Shown: in pieces, positions 46,565 to 56,777 of the stretch | Layout of the letters: each line of letters begins with the position of its first letter | Position numbering within the stretch: position 1 is the stretch's first letter | Assembly (NCBI GenBank): GCA_036924285.1 | Contig: JAYKYS010000012.1 | Location: 11,966,001 to 12,030,000 of the forward strand | Direction: 5' to 3' | From: Asterella californica | Lineage: Eukaryota; Streptophyta; Marchantiopsida; Marchantiales; Aytoniaceae | Length of the DNA stretch: 64,000 nucleotides | The notes under the pieces: model-generated | Told to the model about the DNA's origin: nothing | Databases searched by the model: none | The model's input: only the letters and a program-made list of their open reading frames with translations | Position numbers and translations under genes: made by a program

Positions 46565-48352
46565 GACTCAAACGGATACAATGCAATCTTTGTGATAGTT
46601 GACCGGTTTAGCAAACTAGCGAAGTTTGCACCGACCTTGGATATTGCAATAGCATTCACGACTTCTCGGTCGTTTCTAGATACTTGGTGGCGTTCACATG
46701 GATTGCCTCGGAGTATTATCTCAGACCGAGACTCTAAGTTCACAAGTGTCTTTTGGAAACACTTGTTTCAAAAGTTGAGAACTAAGTTAAAATTTAGTAT
46801 CGCTTTTCATCTCGAAATTGATGGACAAACGGAACGAGTTAACTCGGTTCTGAACCAATACTTGAGGAATTATGTGAGCGCGGATCAAAGTGACTGGACG
46901 GAGTGGCTCAGTCTTGCGGAGTATTGCTACAATTCCACGAAGCATTCGGTAACCGATGAATAGCCATCTTGTTGACATACGGACGTGAGCCAGAAGGGCC
47001 TCTTGACTTGATTCTTGCAGGGAGTTCTACATCGACACGACCAAGAACACGGCAAACATCAGCTGAAGAGTTGGTGGCGGTAATGCAGCGACGTGAAGAG
47101 CAAGTAAAGAAGAACCTCGAGAAGGCGCAGCAACGGTACACGAAGCAGGTAAACAAGCATCGGCGACAAGTGAAGTTTCAAGTGGACGAAGAAGTATGAT
47201 TAAGTACGAAAAACTTCACTCTTCCGAAAGAAATATCGGTGAAGTTTTCATCGAAGTTCGCAGGACCTTTTGTCATTGTCAAGAATTTGCACGAAGATGT
47301 CTATACATTAGACCTTCCTTGCGAATGGTAGTTGCATCCGACTTTTCATGTTTCTTTATTAAAGAAATACTTCAAGGATGATTTGCGGCCGGAGCGCAAA
47401 CATGTACTCAAGCCTCAACCTGAAGTCGTGCAAGACAAAGCAGAATATGAGGTAGAGATCATTTTGCGATCGCGGCGTAAATCTAACCGGATGGAGTACT
47501 TGGTCAAATGACGTGGCTACCATTTGAAGGAAGCAACTTGGGTGCCAGAGGAGGAGCTAACACATGCAAGCGAAGTATATCTATTCAAACGGAGACAAGG
47601 ACAACAAGGACGTTAGCAAGATGAGGACATCTCCTTCCAGCGAGGAGTGAAGAAACGACGAACCATACGAGTAGCAACTTGAGGCGATTTGGGCCGATGG
47701 AATTTGTAGCTTTGTCAAGATTGTATTTGGAAATAAAGACTTTGTTTCTTGAAATTTTGTCTAAGTGTATTGGTAGTGCATGGCTATGACTAGTTCTGAT
47801 CAGATGCCTAGGTTGTTGTCAAAGGAGGAACGAAGCACACTCAAAAGAAGCGAGCTGATTTGGATAAACATCTAAATCAAGACTAAGTCTTGATGTCAAG
47901 ACTTAGGTTTGTCGTAGCGTTGACAAAGCAAGTATGAACTTTCATACTTGTCTTGGGGCTTGGGGTGATCTTGCTTTGCAGTTTTCTAACTTCAAAGTAA
48001 ACTTAGTCGCGTGCCTAAGTCAAATCAGGTTGCGATCAGAAAGTGAGTTTCGGAGGACCTCGTGAGTAGGTGTGAATACTTATAGTTAGCAAGTTAGAGT
48101 CTTAAGTAGAATGTTTAGAAATTTTCAACTAGTTTTTTTTAGGGTGACCCAAAAAGATAAGGCTTTTCCTGAGACTAGTTGAAATTTTCTAAGTGTTCTA
48201 GCGATAACTTAAGAGTCAAGCCAAGAAGAGAATTGCGGGTTAGCTACTAGAACGTAATTTTGACGCCAAGGGGTTGGCTACCCATTTTGAACTTGGTGTT
48301 AACTTAAAAGATCTTTGTTGATGAGGGCATCAACCTCCAAAGTGAGGATGAG
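46565..48352 (+). pseudogene. CV copy, 5'-truncated: integrase core, chromodomain and 3' internal region
   Basis: It begins abruptly inside the integrase core (SNGYNAIFVIVDRFSKLAKF in the full copy) and covers DRDSKFTSVFWKHL and DGQTERVNSVLNQYL, with the catalytic Glu kept. The linker KNLEKAQQRYTKQVNKHRRQ (47100-47170) follows, then a chromodomain in pieces (47440-47600) with a stop in place of the Trp of VKWRGY. Stops also occur near 46964 and 47200. From about 47610 the non-coding 3' internal part follows, ending in the purine tract before the LTR at 48353. Confidence 0.85.
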
Positions 48353-49418
48353 TGTCGCGACTCTCATTCTCTAGATCGGACGCAGACGCGAACAATAGAA
48401 CTCTAGTGGACTTGCGCTAGGTTGTGAACGCTGCGAGTTGGACTTAACGGCTTGGCCGGGAAGTCGAGATCAGATGAACCCTAAGTGGTTCCCTGAACCA
48501 AGATTAGAACATTGGGTTAAGACATAGGGACCTACCCCAAGATAACCCCGGACGAACGTTGACCTAAGGGGACAAGTCTGGAAACGGACCAAGACATAGG
48601 TCTTAGACGTGAGTCCGAGACACGAGATCGAGACGTGAGACCGAGACACAGACGGACCGTGGTTCGGACGTTGGTCCGAACCACAGGGTTCAAGTCTGGG
48701 TCTGGATCACATGTTTTCGAAAAATGGCTAAGTGTTGGAGCTCTAGTGACATTTTAAGTCGTGGACGGAGCTCCACGTAAGATCTCGAGACGAGTGAGGT
48801 ATCATTTGAAAGATCTCAGCGAGAGCTTTCCAGTGATATGTAGCACTCCTCGATCTGACCTCCGAGCTGAGAATTATGACCGAATCACGATTGGGTTGTG
48901 GTATAATTTTCAAGGACCAAAGAGGAGGACGGGGCCGCCGATCTTCAGAAGTATATATGAGGGGGTTCGATGCCTGGGTGGACCAGGACGAGTCACCCGA
49001 CCCCAGGGTTCGGCGGGCGGACTCTGGGGGCATGAGGTGATGGCTGGACCGGTTCCAAGGCACGTTCTCGTCTAGACTTGGACGTCTGGACTTAAGAACA
49101 CTGTAAGGGCTAAGACAAGACTAGAGAACGAGTCGGCGGGTTAGACCACCGTTCGGGAGCCTAGACCCAGACGGACATCACGGGCGGTTGGACCGCTAGG
49201 TGTGCTGGAGGTACCGTTTAGGACCCTGGACTTTATGAGAAGTCCGCCCCAAGGCATCTTGTGACTTGCTCATGTTTGGGACCGACCTAGGCGGGGCTAG
49301 GTCGGGACTTAAGATAGCAGAGCTTGATGATTAGGGAGACGGTCCGGCTTCGGTCTGGACCAAACTGAGATAAGATAAGTGGTGCATGGGCGCTAACTTG
49401 TGATTGTGTTTGCAGGTT
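48353..49418 (+). repeat. CV 3' LTR, tip missing
   Basis: The LTR starts TGTCGCGAC at 48353 and follows the family sequence to GTGTTTGCAGGTTA near 49420, where it stops matching. The remaining terminal part (about 70 bp) is found inverted at 49793-49862. Confidence 0.88.
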
Positions 49419-49862
49419 ATTTAATTACTTAATTTACTTAATAGAAAATTATGATCTCATTGATATATCTTTTCTTATATCATTAAGGGAACAAAAGTTC
49501 CCCAGAAGTTCATCGTGCATGCATATTCTTTGAACTCCGTAAAGTTCGTTATACACATCGGGCATGCATGTTCTGATGTGTTCGTTTTCTTGCATGAACT
49601 ATTTCGACTCTAAACCAATCATGTACTAGTCCAGTGAGAATCAAATTATAGAAACAAATCCTCTAAACCAATGATGTAGTATTTAGTGGAGTCCAGAGAG
49701 AACCAAATTACAAAAACAAAATCTCAAACTCTCCGGAAAAATCCATTTGTCTTTATTGTAGTATTCTGATCTTTTTGTAAACCATAACACGTTTCGCGCA
49801 CCTACCGCCTTGTTGCGCCAGCCGAACGTCTTGCTCAGTAGGTCACGAAATTTACACCGTAA
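49419..49862. other. Small inverted segment carrying the CV LTR tip
   Basis: The segment 49793-49862 is the reverse complement of the last 70 bp of a CV LTR (TTTCGCGCACC ... TTTACACCG). The intervening 49420-49792 is AT-rich flank related to other AT-rich repeats (AAAAGTTCCCCAGAAGTTCA ... GCATGCAT). The simplest explanation is an inversion of about 440 bp with one end inside the LTR. Confidence 0.75.
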
Positions 49863-50774
49863 TTATTATATGTTATCTTGACGGTGAAGAATGAATGAGA
49901 CTTAATCCATAATTGCAAGGAGTCCAGACATGTCTTGAAGGATATAAGTGCAATAGTCTGCTCAACTCAAATGAATCAATTAATCACAAGTTTATGTATT
50001 ACTTAACCTTTTTGGTGTCCAGACGTGGACCATCTATGACATGAAATAAAAATCCTGAGAAATATATTTTCCAAACTTGCTGGTAACACGGTTCTGATAG
50101 AAGCATTGGATACATCTCAACGAGGAGATCATAATTGATTTTTAAATCGTCAGATGCGGAGTAAAGACGGTGAAGTTACGACGAGTTTTTACTTCTATGA
50201 GTTTTGGAATGATGGTAGGCATGCGGACCGCCATTGAAAATGACAAGTCAATGAAACGTCCGTGGCGAAATGACAAGTCGGCAAACGTTATGCGTGTGAA
50301 CGTGACAAGTCGGCGAACAGTCCATTGGCGAAAGTGACAAGCCGGCGAACGGCCATCGGTGAATGAATATGAAAATAGCAACATCTTGTTATTTATGAAA
50401 GATTACTGATGAAAAATGGATATAGAAGCAAGTTGTTATTTATTATGGATAATAAAAATTTATTGTTATTTCACAAATGCATAAGATATGTTCCACGAGC
50501 ATAAATGGTGCTTGATTGTCTTTTCGGGTGGATTTCTAGCAAAAAGCTAACAGAGGATAGATTTGTGAGAGACGAAGACACTACGACTGTTAGTACTAAG
50601 AGGTTAACTTGAACCTGCGAGCTAACGATAGAAGTTTTGGAAGATTGGTGAATCCAACGCAAGCGCGTAACACATCATTGGATTCAGATTTGTGTAAACT
50701 ACGTAGTGGATCGGACAGTTTGTATAGAGACAAATCAAGAGATCGGTTTGTATAGAGACATATCAAGGATCTAT
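49863..50774. other. Non-coding flank with a short degenerate repeat
   Basis: Between 50225 and 50365 a core like TGACAAGTCGGCGAACG recurs four times at intervals of about 28-40 bp. The rest shows no gene. The boundary with the C LTR at about 50775 is approximate. Confidence 0.5.
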
Positions 50775-51669
50775 GACACCACCGCGTAAGTATTATTGAA
50801 TATTATAGTTTTCGTTTTTTTGTCAGTAGAAACAGAGATGTATAGTGAAAGTAGCACCCAAAAAGCTAGCAAAGGAGATAAAAGCGAGGTCTAAAGTATG
50901 TGTACAAGTTTCTTTACTGTATTAAACGGAAACAAGAGCCACCTCAATGAAAGAGACGGCCATCTAGGAAGAAAATGTCCTTGGATCAAATCCTCCTAGC
51001 TCATGTTTTCTATCTCAGCGTGTTGACCTCCTGGATAGGTGTCTATGTTGGGTATGTGACTGTCCTACACATCTAGAGACGAGGGACTGGTATCCTCCTT
51101 AAACGTGGGCTCTCTAGCGCAAGTCTCCGCATGCAACGAAGATTATGAGTTGAGAGATATCTGATACAACTATGGGAGAGATGTAAGCCCTGTGGGGTGG
51201 TCTTGTAGCTGTGGCTTATGTTCTATCTGGGTCACATCAAGATGGCATCGAGGGTTGAGAAATTTTTATTTAACAAGAGGCTAGCTTAGCTAGGGGTCAG
51301 CTCAGCAAGGGAGATGCTTGATAAGTGAGTGTGCGTATAAGGACATAAAGATTCCAGCTTAGCTAGGGGACTTGAGTTTTAGATAAATTGACATGCGGTG
51401 ACAGTTTGAGAGACATTAGAGAGAACTGAATTGAGAGAGGAAGAGACGCACGCGAAAGAGAGAGGAGAAGATTTTGCTTATTGAAGATGTTGACGGTGAA
51501 ATTGAGAGAAGCTTATTTGTACAAATTGGAATGTTTGATTGATCTCGGTGGGTGAAAGAGATCGTATTTGGGTTCTGATCATTGGCAGCAATCTACTTTT
51601 CTCTTTTAGTCTATCTTACATCAATAACAGTGAGGAGGTCCGTCCTCCCCAAGAAATACTCTCACCACA
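50775..51669 (+). repeat. Family C 5' LTR
   Basis: Homologous to the reverse complement of 23178-24095. It ends ACTCTCACCACA at 51669 and is followed by TTTGGTGCTTCCAGTGCGAG, a likely primer-site region; family A has a similar TTTGGTG just after its LTR. The start is uncertain (50774-50821) because the first part is weakly conserved. In the arrangement before the inversion it would be the 5' LTR of the minus-strand C element. Confidence 0.75.
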
Positions 51670-51739
51670 TTTGGTGCTTCCAGTGCGAGCAATTGGGATG
51701 ATTGATTTGGAGAATTTGTTAGATTGAGTGAAGAAGATG

Positions 51740-52583
51740 GATCATGATGCTACCGTCAAAGGTGTGGCTGCTGCTCAAGGGACTTCTGGCCAAGATGGCG
51801 TTGGCGCTCAAGGGGACCTATTGTAGTTCCAGCATCAAGTGCACATCTTGTTGTTAATACAACTCAGATTCTTCAAGTGTTGGCTCCTCTGATTCAACAA
51901 CAACATGCAATTGGAGGAGTTGAGTAGAAATCTACAAAGATGTTGCAAGCACTTGTTGGTAGATGTGGGTGATTTGATGAAAAAGACGTTACTAAGTACA
52001 TGCGGGAGTATGTGGGTGAGATGGAACTGGTGAGGGCACTTGAAGTTGAGATAATTCTGAGATTTGAGTTGATCGTCGTTCTTGAGAGAGAAAGTGAGAA
52101 ATTTACAGAGGAGACATCTAGGAGAATGGACTTTGTTTGAACGTGCACTGAGGGAGGAGTTTTTAGAAGAAGATTCTGATAAGGTCACCAGGAGGACATT
52201 TCTTGATTGGATAGAGCGACAACCTGGACGTACCATGGGCCTGAATGAGTTAGTTCATGAGTTTGAAAAGAGGTACTCGCAGCTTTCTGGTCTGGAATGG
52301 TTGACATTAGATGCTAAGAAGACAAAGTTGTTCTTAGGGACTATGGATGAGTTTACAGCAGATAGACTTTGTTCCATATTAGCTTATCATGGAGCAGAGG
52401 GGGAGTTACATCTGATTGGAGAAGAGTGGAAGAAGTAGTATCTACTCTTGCTAGATAACGTCGTGGCAGGATGACAGTAGTTGGACAACTAGAGACTTTG
52501 TCAGAACAGATAGTGGTTCCTCAAGTCTCTGTAGTTTCTCCGATAGTCCACCAAGCACATGTGGTGGTTCCTCATGCACACGT
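51740..52583 (+). pseudogene. Family C gag relic, 5' part
   Basis: It starts near ATGGATCATGATGCTACC (51738) and continues with decayed sequence to a conserved block at 52082-52438: LREEFLEEDSDKVTRRTFLD, GLNELVHEFEKRYSQLSGLE and LDAKKTKLFLGTMDE, matching the family A gag (30780-30960). Stops occur at 51825, 51927 and 52436. It ends at ACGT (52580-52583), where the family A LTR was inserted. The continuation of this gag is on the minus strand from 29041, in the same frame. Confidence 0.83.
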
Positions 52584-53863
52584 TGTCGGAGTGTAATCCG
52601 TCTACCTAGGAAAGTACCGGGCTTCTGGCTGTGGTTGTTCACTCAAGAGGTTGGCTTTCAGGTTACAACAGGGGCTATAACACTCACACAGATGTGTAAG
52701 ATCTAGTAATATACCCAGAAGGCGAAATTCAAGTCTAGCCGGCAGTAACAAGGTCCGGCGATGAACTTTGACACTCACGGAGAGGAAAACTATGAAGGTT
52801 TAGACCTCAAAACTTCCCCTGCATGCAAATGAGGTACTACTGAACTCACAAACAAAATTTCAGCCTGAGATCAAATTCTGACACGGAGATATGAACAGAA
52901 AAGTTTTGAGCAAGAAAACTACGGCAATTTCTGGTACCTAGCTGGCTAGTTCAACCTATAACAGGAGTTTGGCTCGATCAATTCCGAAGTTTCTTACAGG
53001 ATTTGCAGTCTACAGGGTGCTGAACATCCCTGTGAAGTTGGGACTCCTGAATGTACACAGAACTGCAGATCTCCTCCTCTGAAGTAGCTGCTCTAGATTA
53101 AGAGCTTTTCAGACCCCCTCAGCTTCAGCGGCCGCCCTGAATTACTCAGTTGCTCAATCGATATGAAACTTTTGTGAAATCGTAGCCCTGCTGGCAGAGA
53201 ACACAACCTCGAAGTTTTGAAGCAATTTCTTCAAATCTGCTGCGAGTGACACTGAAAACCCTAAATCCAACAAAAGTGATTCAATTATAGCACAATTCGA
53301 ACTTCAATTGCTCATAACTTCGTCTTTATTGACTCAAATCGATCGAAATTTTCATTGGAAGTGCTTGGCATGACGAGCCCTCTCTCCATGTGCTCTCAGA
53401 TTTTCAAGATCCCTCACCAAATGCTCGAACTCCACTATAGAGCTTTGTTTCTAAATTTAGAGTTTAACAAAAGACAAAAACGGACCAATGGGAGTTCATA
53501 GCTCCACTTGGTTGTCCTTTAGTACCCTAAACCACGTGACAACTTAGGTTTACTCATAGGCTATCACGTCAAGCCCCCTAGAGTGCTAGCGTAAAACTTA
53601 AATTACTTAAAACGACACGCAGCCCCGAAAATAACTTAAATCAGCTAGAAAGCGTGCATGGGCGACACGCAAATACAACCCATGAGCTTAAGCCCTATCA
53701 ACATGGTAATCAACCTACTAAGACTCAAAATAGTGTTAACACCGTATGCAAAGGTGTCAAACATATACATAAACGACTAGAAGTAATATAAGCTAACTTC
53801 TAGAACTACTAAACTCAAGCGTCGGAGTAGAAATATAACATGTAGCCGCCAAGTAGCGCGACA
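52584..53863 (-). repeat. Family A 3' LTR
   Basis: A 1280-bp LTR, reverse complement of the 29042-30323 LTR with only scattered differences. On its inner side (53864 on) the minus strand has GGTTCAGAGGGGGTGGA, a polypurine tract, directly before TGTCGCGC. The outer side is flanked by ACGT (52580-52583). Confidence 0.92.
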
Positions 53864-53880
53864 TCCACCCCCTCTGAACC
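53864..53880 (-). promoter_or_regulatory. Family A polypurine tract
   Basis: AGAGGGGGTGGA on the minus strand immediately before the 3' LTR. Its position and composition are those of the plus-strand DNA priming site of LTR retrotransposons. Confidence 0.75.
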
Positions 53881-53909
53881 TGCACATCCTCCGGTATGTG
53901 TCATCCAGA

Positions 53910-54698
53910 TCAAGACTCTTCAGCTTCGGCTTCAAACTCATCTTCAATCTGCATTGAGTCTTCAGCTTCATCCTCAGTAAGCTCTGCAATGTTCTGGTCC
54001 TCCCCTCTCCTTCTAAAGAGCTTGATTCTCTTCCCTGCGACTGGTATCTTGAGCACTGCACCATCTAACTCTCTCAAAGAGTATGTGGCATTATCATAAA
54101 CTTCTAACACCACATAAGGTCCGAACCATCTCTTGGAAAACTTTCTGATAGCGCTATGCTGATTATCAAGACTACTATCATAGACTAACACCCAATCACC
54201 TTCCTTAACTAGTTTGGGTCGTAATCTATGCGTTCTATCAAATCTGCCTTTGTTTCTCTCTCTAGCAGTCTTCAACCTTTCCACAGCTTTGGCAACATCC
54301 TCAGGTCTCTGTTCTAACTGCTGGATCCTTAACGCAAGAAGATCCTCCGTACTTCTACCATCTTCCCATGGCAAAACATTCCAAGTAGGCACAACCTCCT
54401 CAATCGGCATCACAGATTTTTGTCCTAGTATCAACTCTGCTGGCATGTAACCTGTAACGGTACTATGAGTTGTACGATCTGCCCATAAAGCAAATGGTAG
54501 CAGTCTAGGCCATTCACGGATCTTACCCTTGCAAGCTTTTACCAAAGCTTTGATGATTGACGGATGACCTCGTTCGCTCTTGCCATTCCCTTCAGGATTG
54601 TAAGCAGTGGTTAATGCCAGCTTGATTCCCAATCGCTTGAAGAACTCAACTGCTTCTTGTGAATCCAGCTCACCCCTATCTGCAGTGATCTTTCCCAC
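53910..54698 (-). CDS. Family A integrase core end and C-terminus (frameshifted from pol)
   Basis: A 262-residue open piece continuing the integrase. It carries the second catalytic Asp (TADRGELDSQEA) and the Glu (GNGKSERGHPSIIKAL), then the C-terminal GPY/F region (FSKRWFGPYVVLEVYDNATY) and an acidic tail. It is one frame off from the upstream pol piece; they overlap at 54611-54698, and a single-base deletion near 54712 explains the break. No chromodomain follows, unlike CV. Without the frameshift, integrase would keep all three acidic residues, so this A copy was lost to a recent small lesion. Confidence 0.87.
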   Translation of the reverse strand: MGKITADRGELDSQEAVEFFKRLGIKLALTTAYNPEGNGKSERGHPSIIKALVKACKGKIREWPRLLPFALWADRTTHSTVTGYMPAELILGQKSVMPIEEVVPTWNVLPWEDGRSTEDLLALRIQQLEQRPEDVAKAVERLKTARERNKGRFDRTHRLRPKLVKEGDWVLVYDSSLDNQHSAIRKFSKRWFGPYVVLEVYDNATYSLRELDGAVLKIPVAGKRIKLFRRRGEDQNIAELTEDEAEDSMQIEDEFEAEAEES

Positions 54699-56776
54699 AC
54701 ACCCAACCTACAAATAACATCTTCAAGTAGAAAGCGGCAGACACTAGCAGTGGTCTTCGTCCTCAGGGCACGACCTTCGACTTGGTTAGATAGATCTTCT
54801 CTAGCCAAGACTAGATACCTCATTTGTCCAAGTCCAAATGGCATAGTTACCAGATCAACTACCCATTTGTAATGAATGGCTAAAGGATAAGTAGGATGCA
54901 ATCCATCACGATGACGTACGTTGGAATACATCTGGCAAGGTATACAGGATGAAACAAACTGTACTACATCCTTATACATACCCTTCCACCAATACCTCTC
55001 CTTCATCTTGGCAAATGTTGCCCAAACTCCTCTATGACCGGCCCATAGACTCTCATGAAACTCCTTGATCAGCTGCTGCTGCAATCCCAAGTCACATACC
55101 ACCCGTTGCGGTATACCTCCTTGTAGCTTAGGGCTCTTCCATAGATGTCCTCCATGTAAAAAGTAACCATAAGCTATTCTACGGATCCTCTTGAAATCTG
55201 CATCAGACCAGCCTTCTTGCCTTTCCAGTGAACTCAAATAGCGCCTAAGATCCAACCACTCGCCATCATACACAGTTTCCTCAAAAAACTCCAACGAGGC
55301 TGCAAAACAGCTTCTATCCTTTCTAGCAAGAGCACTAGAATAGAACTCTGTTCCCACATCCTCCTGATCATTTATCATTTCTTTCTCATCGTAATATCTA
55401 GCCCTTGATAACATATCTACCACAGGATTGTCTTTTCCTGCAATATGTCTAAACTCTGGGTTCAAGGACTTGATATATGCTATCCACCTCAACATAGCAA
55501 TATCTGGAGTTGTACAGCTAGTGATCATTCCCAAGAGAGGTAAGCAATCTGTCTCCACAACCACAGGTGCTCCTATCAAGTATTCCTTATCACTCTTCAT
55601 CGCAGTAACTACTCCCCATAGCTCTCTCTTGACCTGAGGGTAGTCTCTCTGCCGTGAACTTAAGACCTTAGCACCAAAACGCACCACATATCTATTTCCA
55701 TCCTTATCATCTTGTCCTATAGCCCACCCAATGCCAATAGGACTAGTATCAACAGTAAGGATAACAGGTCTGCTCAACTCATATGTTACCTTCCGTAGAG
55801 TTGGTGGTGAAGACAACAGATCCTTCAACTTCTTCATAGACTCGCTTTGCTCCTCTTGCCACTGAAATCTCTGCCCCTTCCTCAGCAATTTGTACAACGG
55901 ATCTGCTACATGTGCAAAGTGTGGAATCCATATATGATAAAACACACAAGCACCTAGAAACCTTCTCACCTCAGTAACCGATCCACATGTCTCCTTCATC
56001 CTTCGGATGGCATCAACCTTGTTTGGACAAGGTTTCCGACCATAAGATCCACACAGATGTCCCACTATTAACACCTCATGTTCTCCAAATACAGACTTTG
56101 CTCCTGATAAAGTCAAATGAACCTCCTCCAGTCGACTCAATATCTTATCACAGTCGGCTATGTGATCTGCAACAAACTTACGGCACCCCCTCTGATCCAT
56201 TACCTCATTCTTCTCCTCCTCAGCACACCCTTTGATCGGCACATCATCAAGGAATGGCATAGTTTTTTCAGGAATGAAATCCCTCAAAACTTTATTCATG
56301 CCATTCATCATATGTGCTACAGAATTGGTAGCACCTTGTGGCAAGGTGCACATCCTTAGTAACCCCAAAGGCGTCCTCATTGTAGTCAAGTCTCTACTCT
56401 CAGAGGATAATTGAAACTGATCGTAACCTGAATATAAGTCTCCCATTGAATAGATAGCACGACCAGCAAAAGCCTCTGCAAACTCGTCTACAATAGGTCC
56501 TATACCCATATTCCTGATAGTCACCTTGTTAACTGGCTGCATATCTTGAATGAATCTCAAAGCTCCACTCTTCTTCGGAACAGTAAACCATCTGCTAGAG
56601 TAGGGAGCTATAGATGGTTCCAAGATACCCATCCTAATCCTCTCATTGAGCAAGTCTATCAACTTTGGTAGATGAGCTCTAGGTACAGGGATAGGACGTA
56701 GATTCCAAGGCACATGCGGTATAGTAAAGATTACCATAGGTGCAACTACACTTGGGTCAATCCGTACAATCCTCAA
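54611..56776 (-). CDS. Family A pol: RT, RNase H, integrase N-terminus
   Basis: About 720 residues in one frame. RT includes ILEPSIAPYSSRWFTVPKKS, LRFIQDMQPVNKVTIRN, MGDLYSGYDQFQLSSESRDL and the catalytic motif FLDD (about 175-178) in place of YxDD. The linker RRFLGACVFYHIWIPHFAHV leads to RNase H (VILTVDTSPIGIGWAIGQ, YAYIKSLNPEF-like region, AGKDNPVVDMLSRA). An integrase zinc segment (HESLWAGHRGVW ... CIPCQ) and the first core Asp (VVDLVTMP) follow. The upstream end of A sequence is at 56770, next to the inversion 7-mer, so the true reading frame starts in the gag-protease part now at 30399-32431. It shares this RT subtype with family C. Confidence 0.88.
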   Translation of the reverse strand: MRIVRIDPSVVAPMVIFTIPHVPWNLRPIPVPRAHLPKLIDLLNERIRMGILEPSIAPYSSRWFTVPKKSGALRFIQDMQPVNKVTIRNMGIGPIVDEFAEAFAGRAIYSMGDLYSGYDQFQLSSESRDLTTMRTPLGLLRMCTLPQGATNSVAHMMNGMNKVLRDFIPEKTMPFLDDVPIKGCAEEEKNEVMDQRGCRKFVADHIADCDKILSRLEEVHLTLSGAKSVFGEHEVLIVGHLCGSYGRKPCPNKVDAIRRMKETCGSVTEVRRFLGACVFYHIWIPHFAHVADPLYKLLRKGQRFQWQEEQSESMKKLKDLLSSPPTLRKVTYELSRPVILTVDTSPIGIGWAIGQDDKDGNRYVVRFGAKVLSSRQRDYPQVKRELWGVVTAMKSDKEYLIGAPVVVETDCLPLLGMITSCTTPDIAMLRWIAYIKSLNPEFRHIAGKDNPVVDMLSRARYYDEKEMINDQEDVGTEFYSSALARKDRSCFAASLEFFEETVYDGEWLDLRRYLSSLERQEGWSDADFKRIRRIAYGYFLHGGHLWKSPKLQGGIPQRVVCDLGLQQQLIKEFHESLWAGHRGVWATFAKMKERYWWKGMYKDVVQFVSSCIPCQMYSNVRHRDGLHPTYPLAIHYKWVVDLVTMPFGLGQMRYLVLAREDLSNQVEGRALRTKTTASVCRFLLEDVICRLGVWERSLQIGVSWIHKKQLSSSSDWESSWH

Positions 56777-56777
56777 G
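56771..56777. other. Right inversion breakpoint, 7-bp microhomology (CTTGAGG on minus strand)
   Basis: Right of this 7-mer is family B gag with its zinc knuckles, left of it family A pol, both on the minus strand. Its inverted partner is at 32425-32431. The four flanks pair up into two continuous retroelement reading frames when the interval is flipped. Confidence 0.85.
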
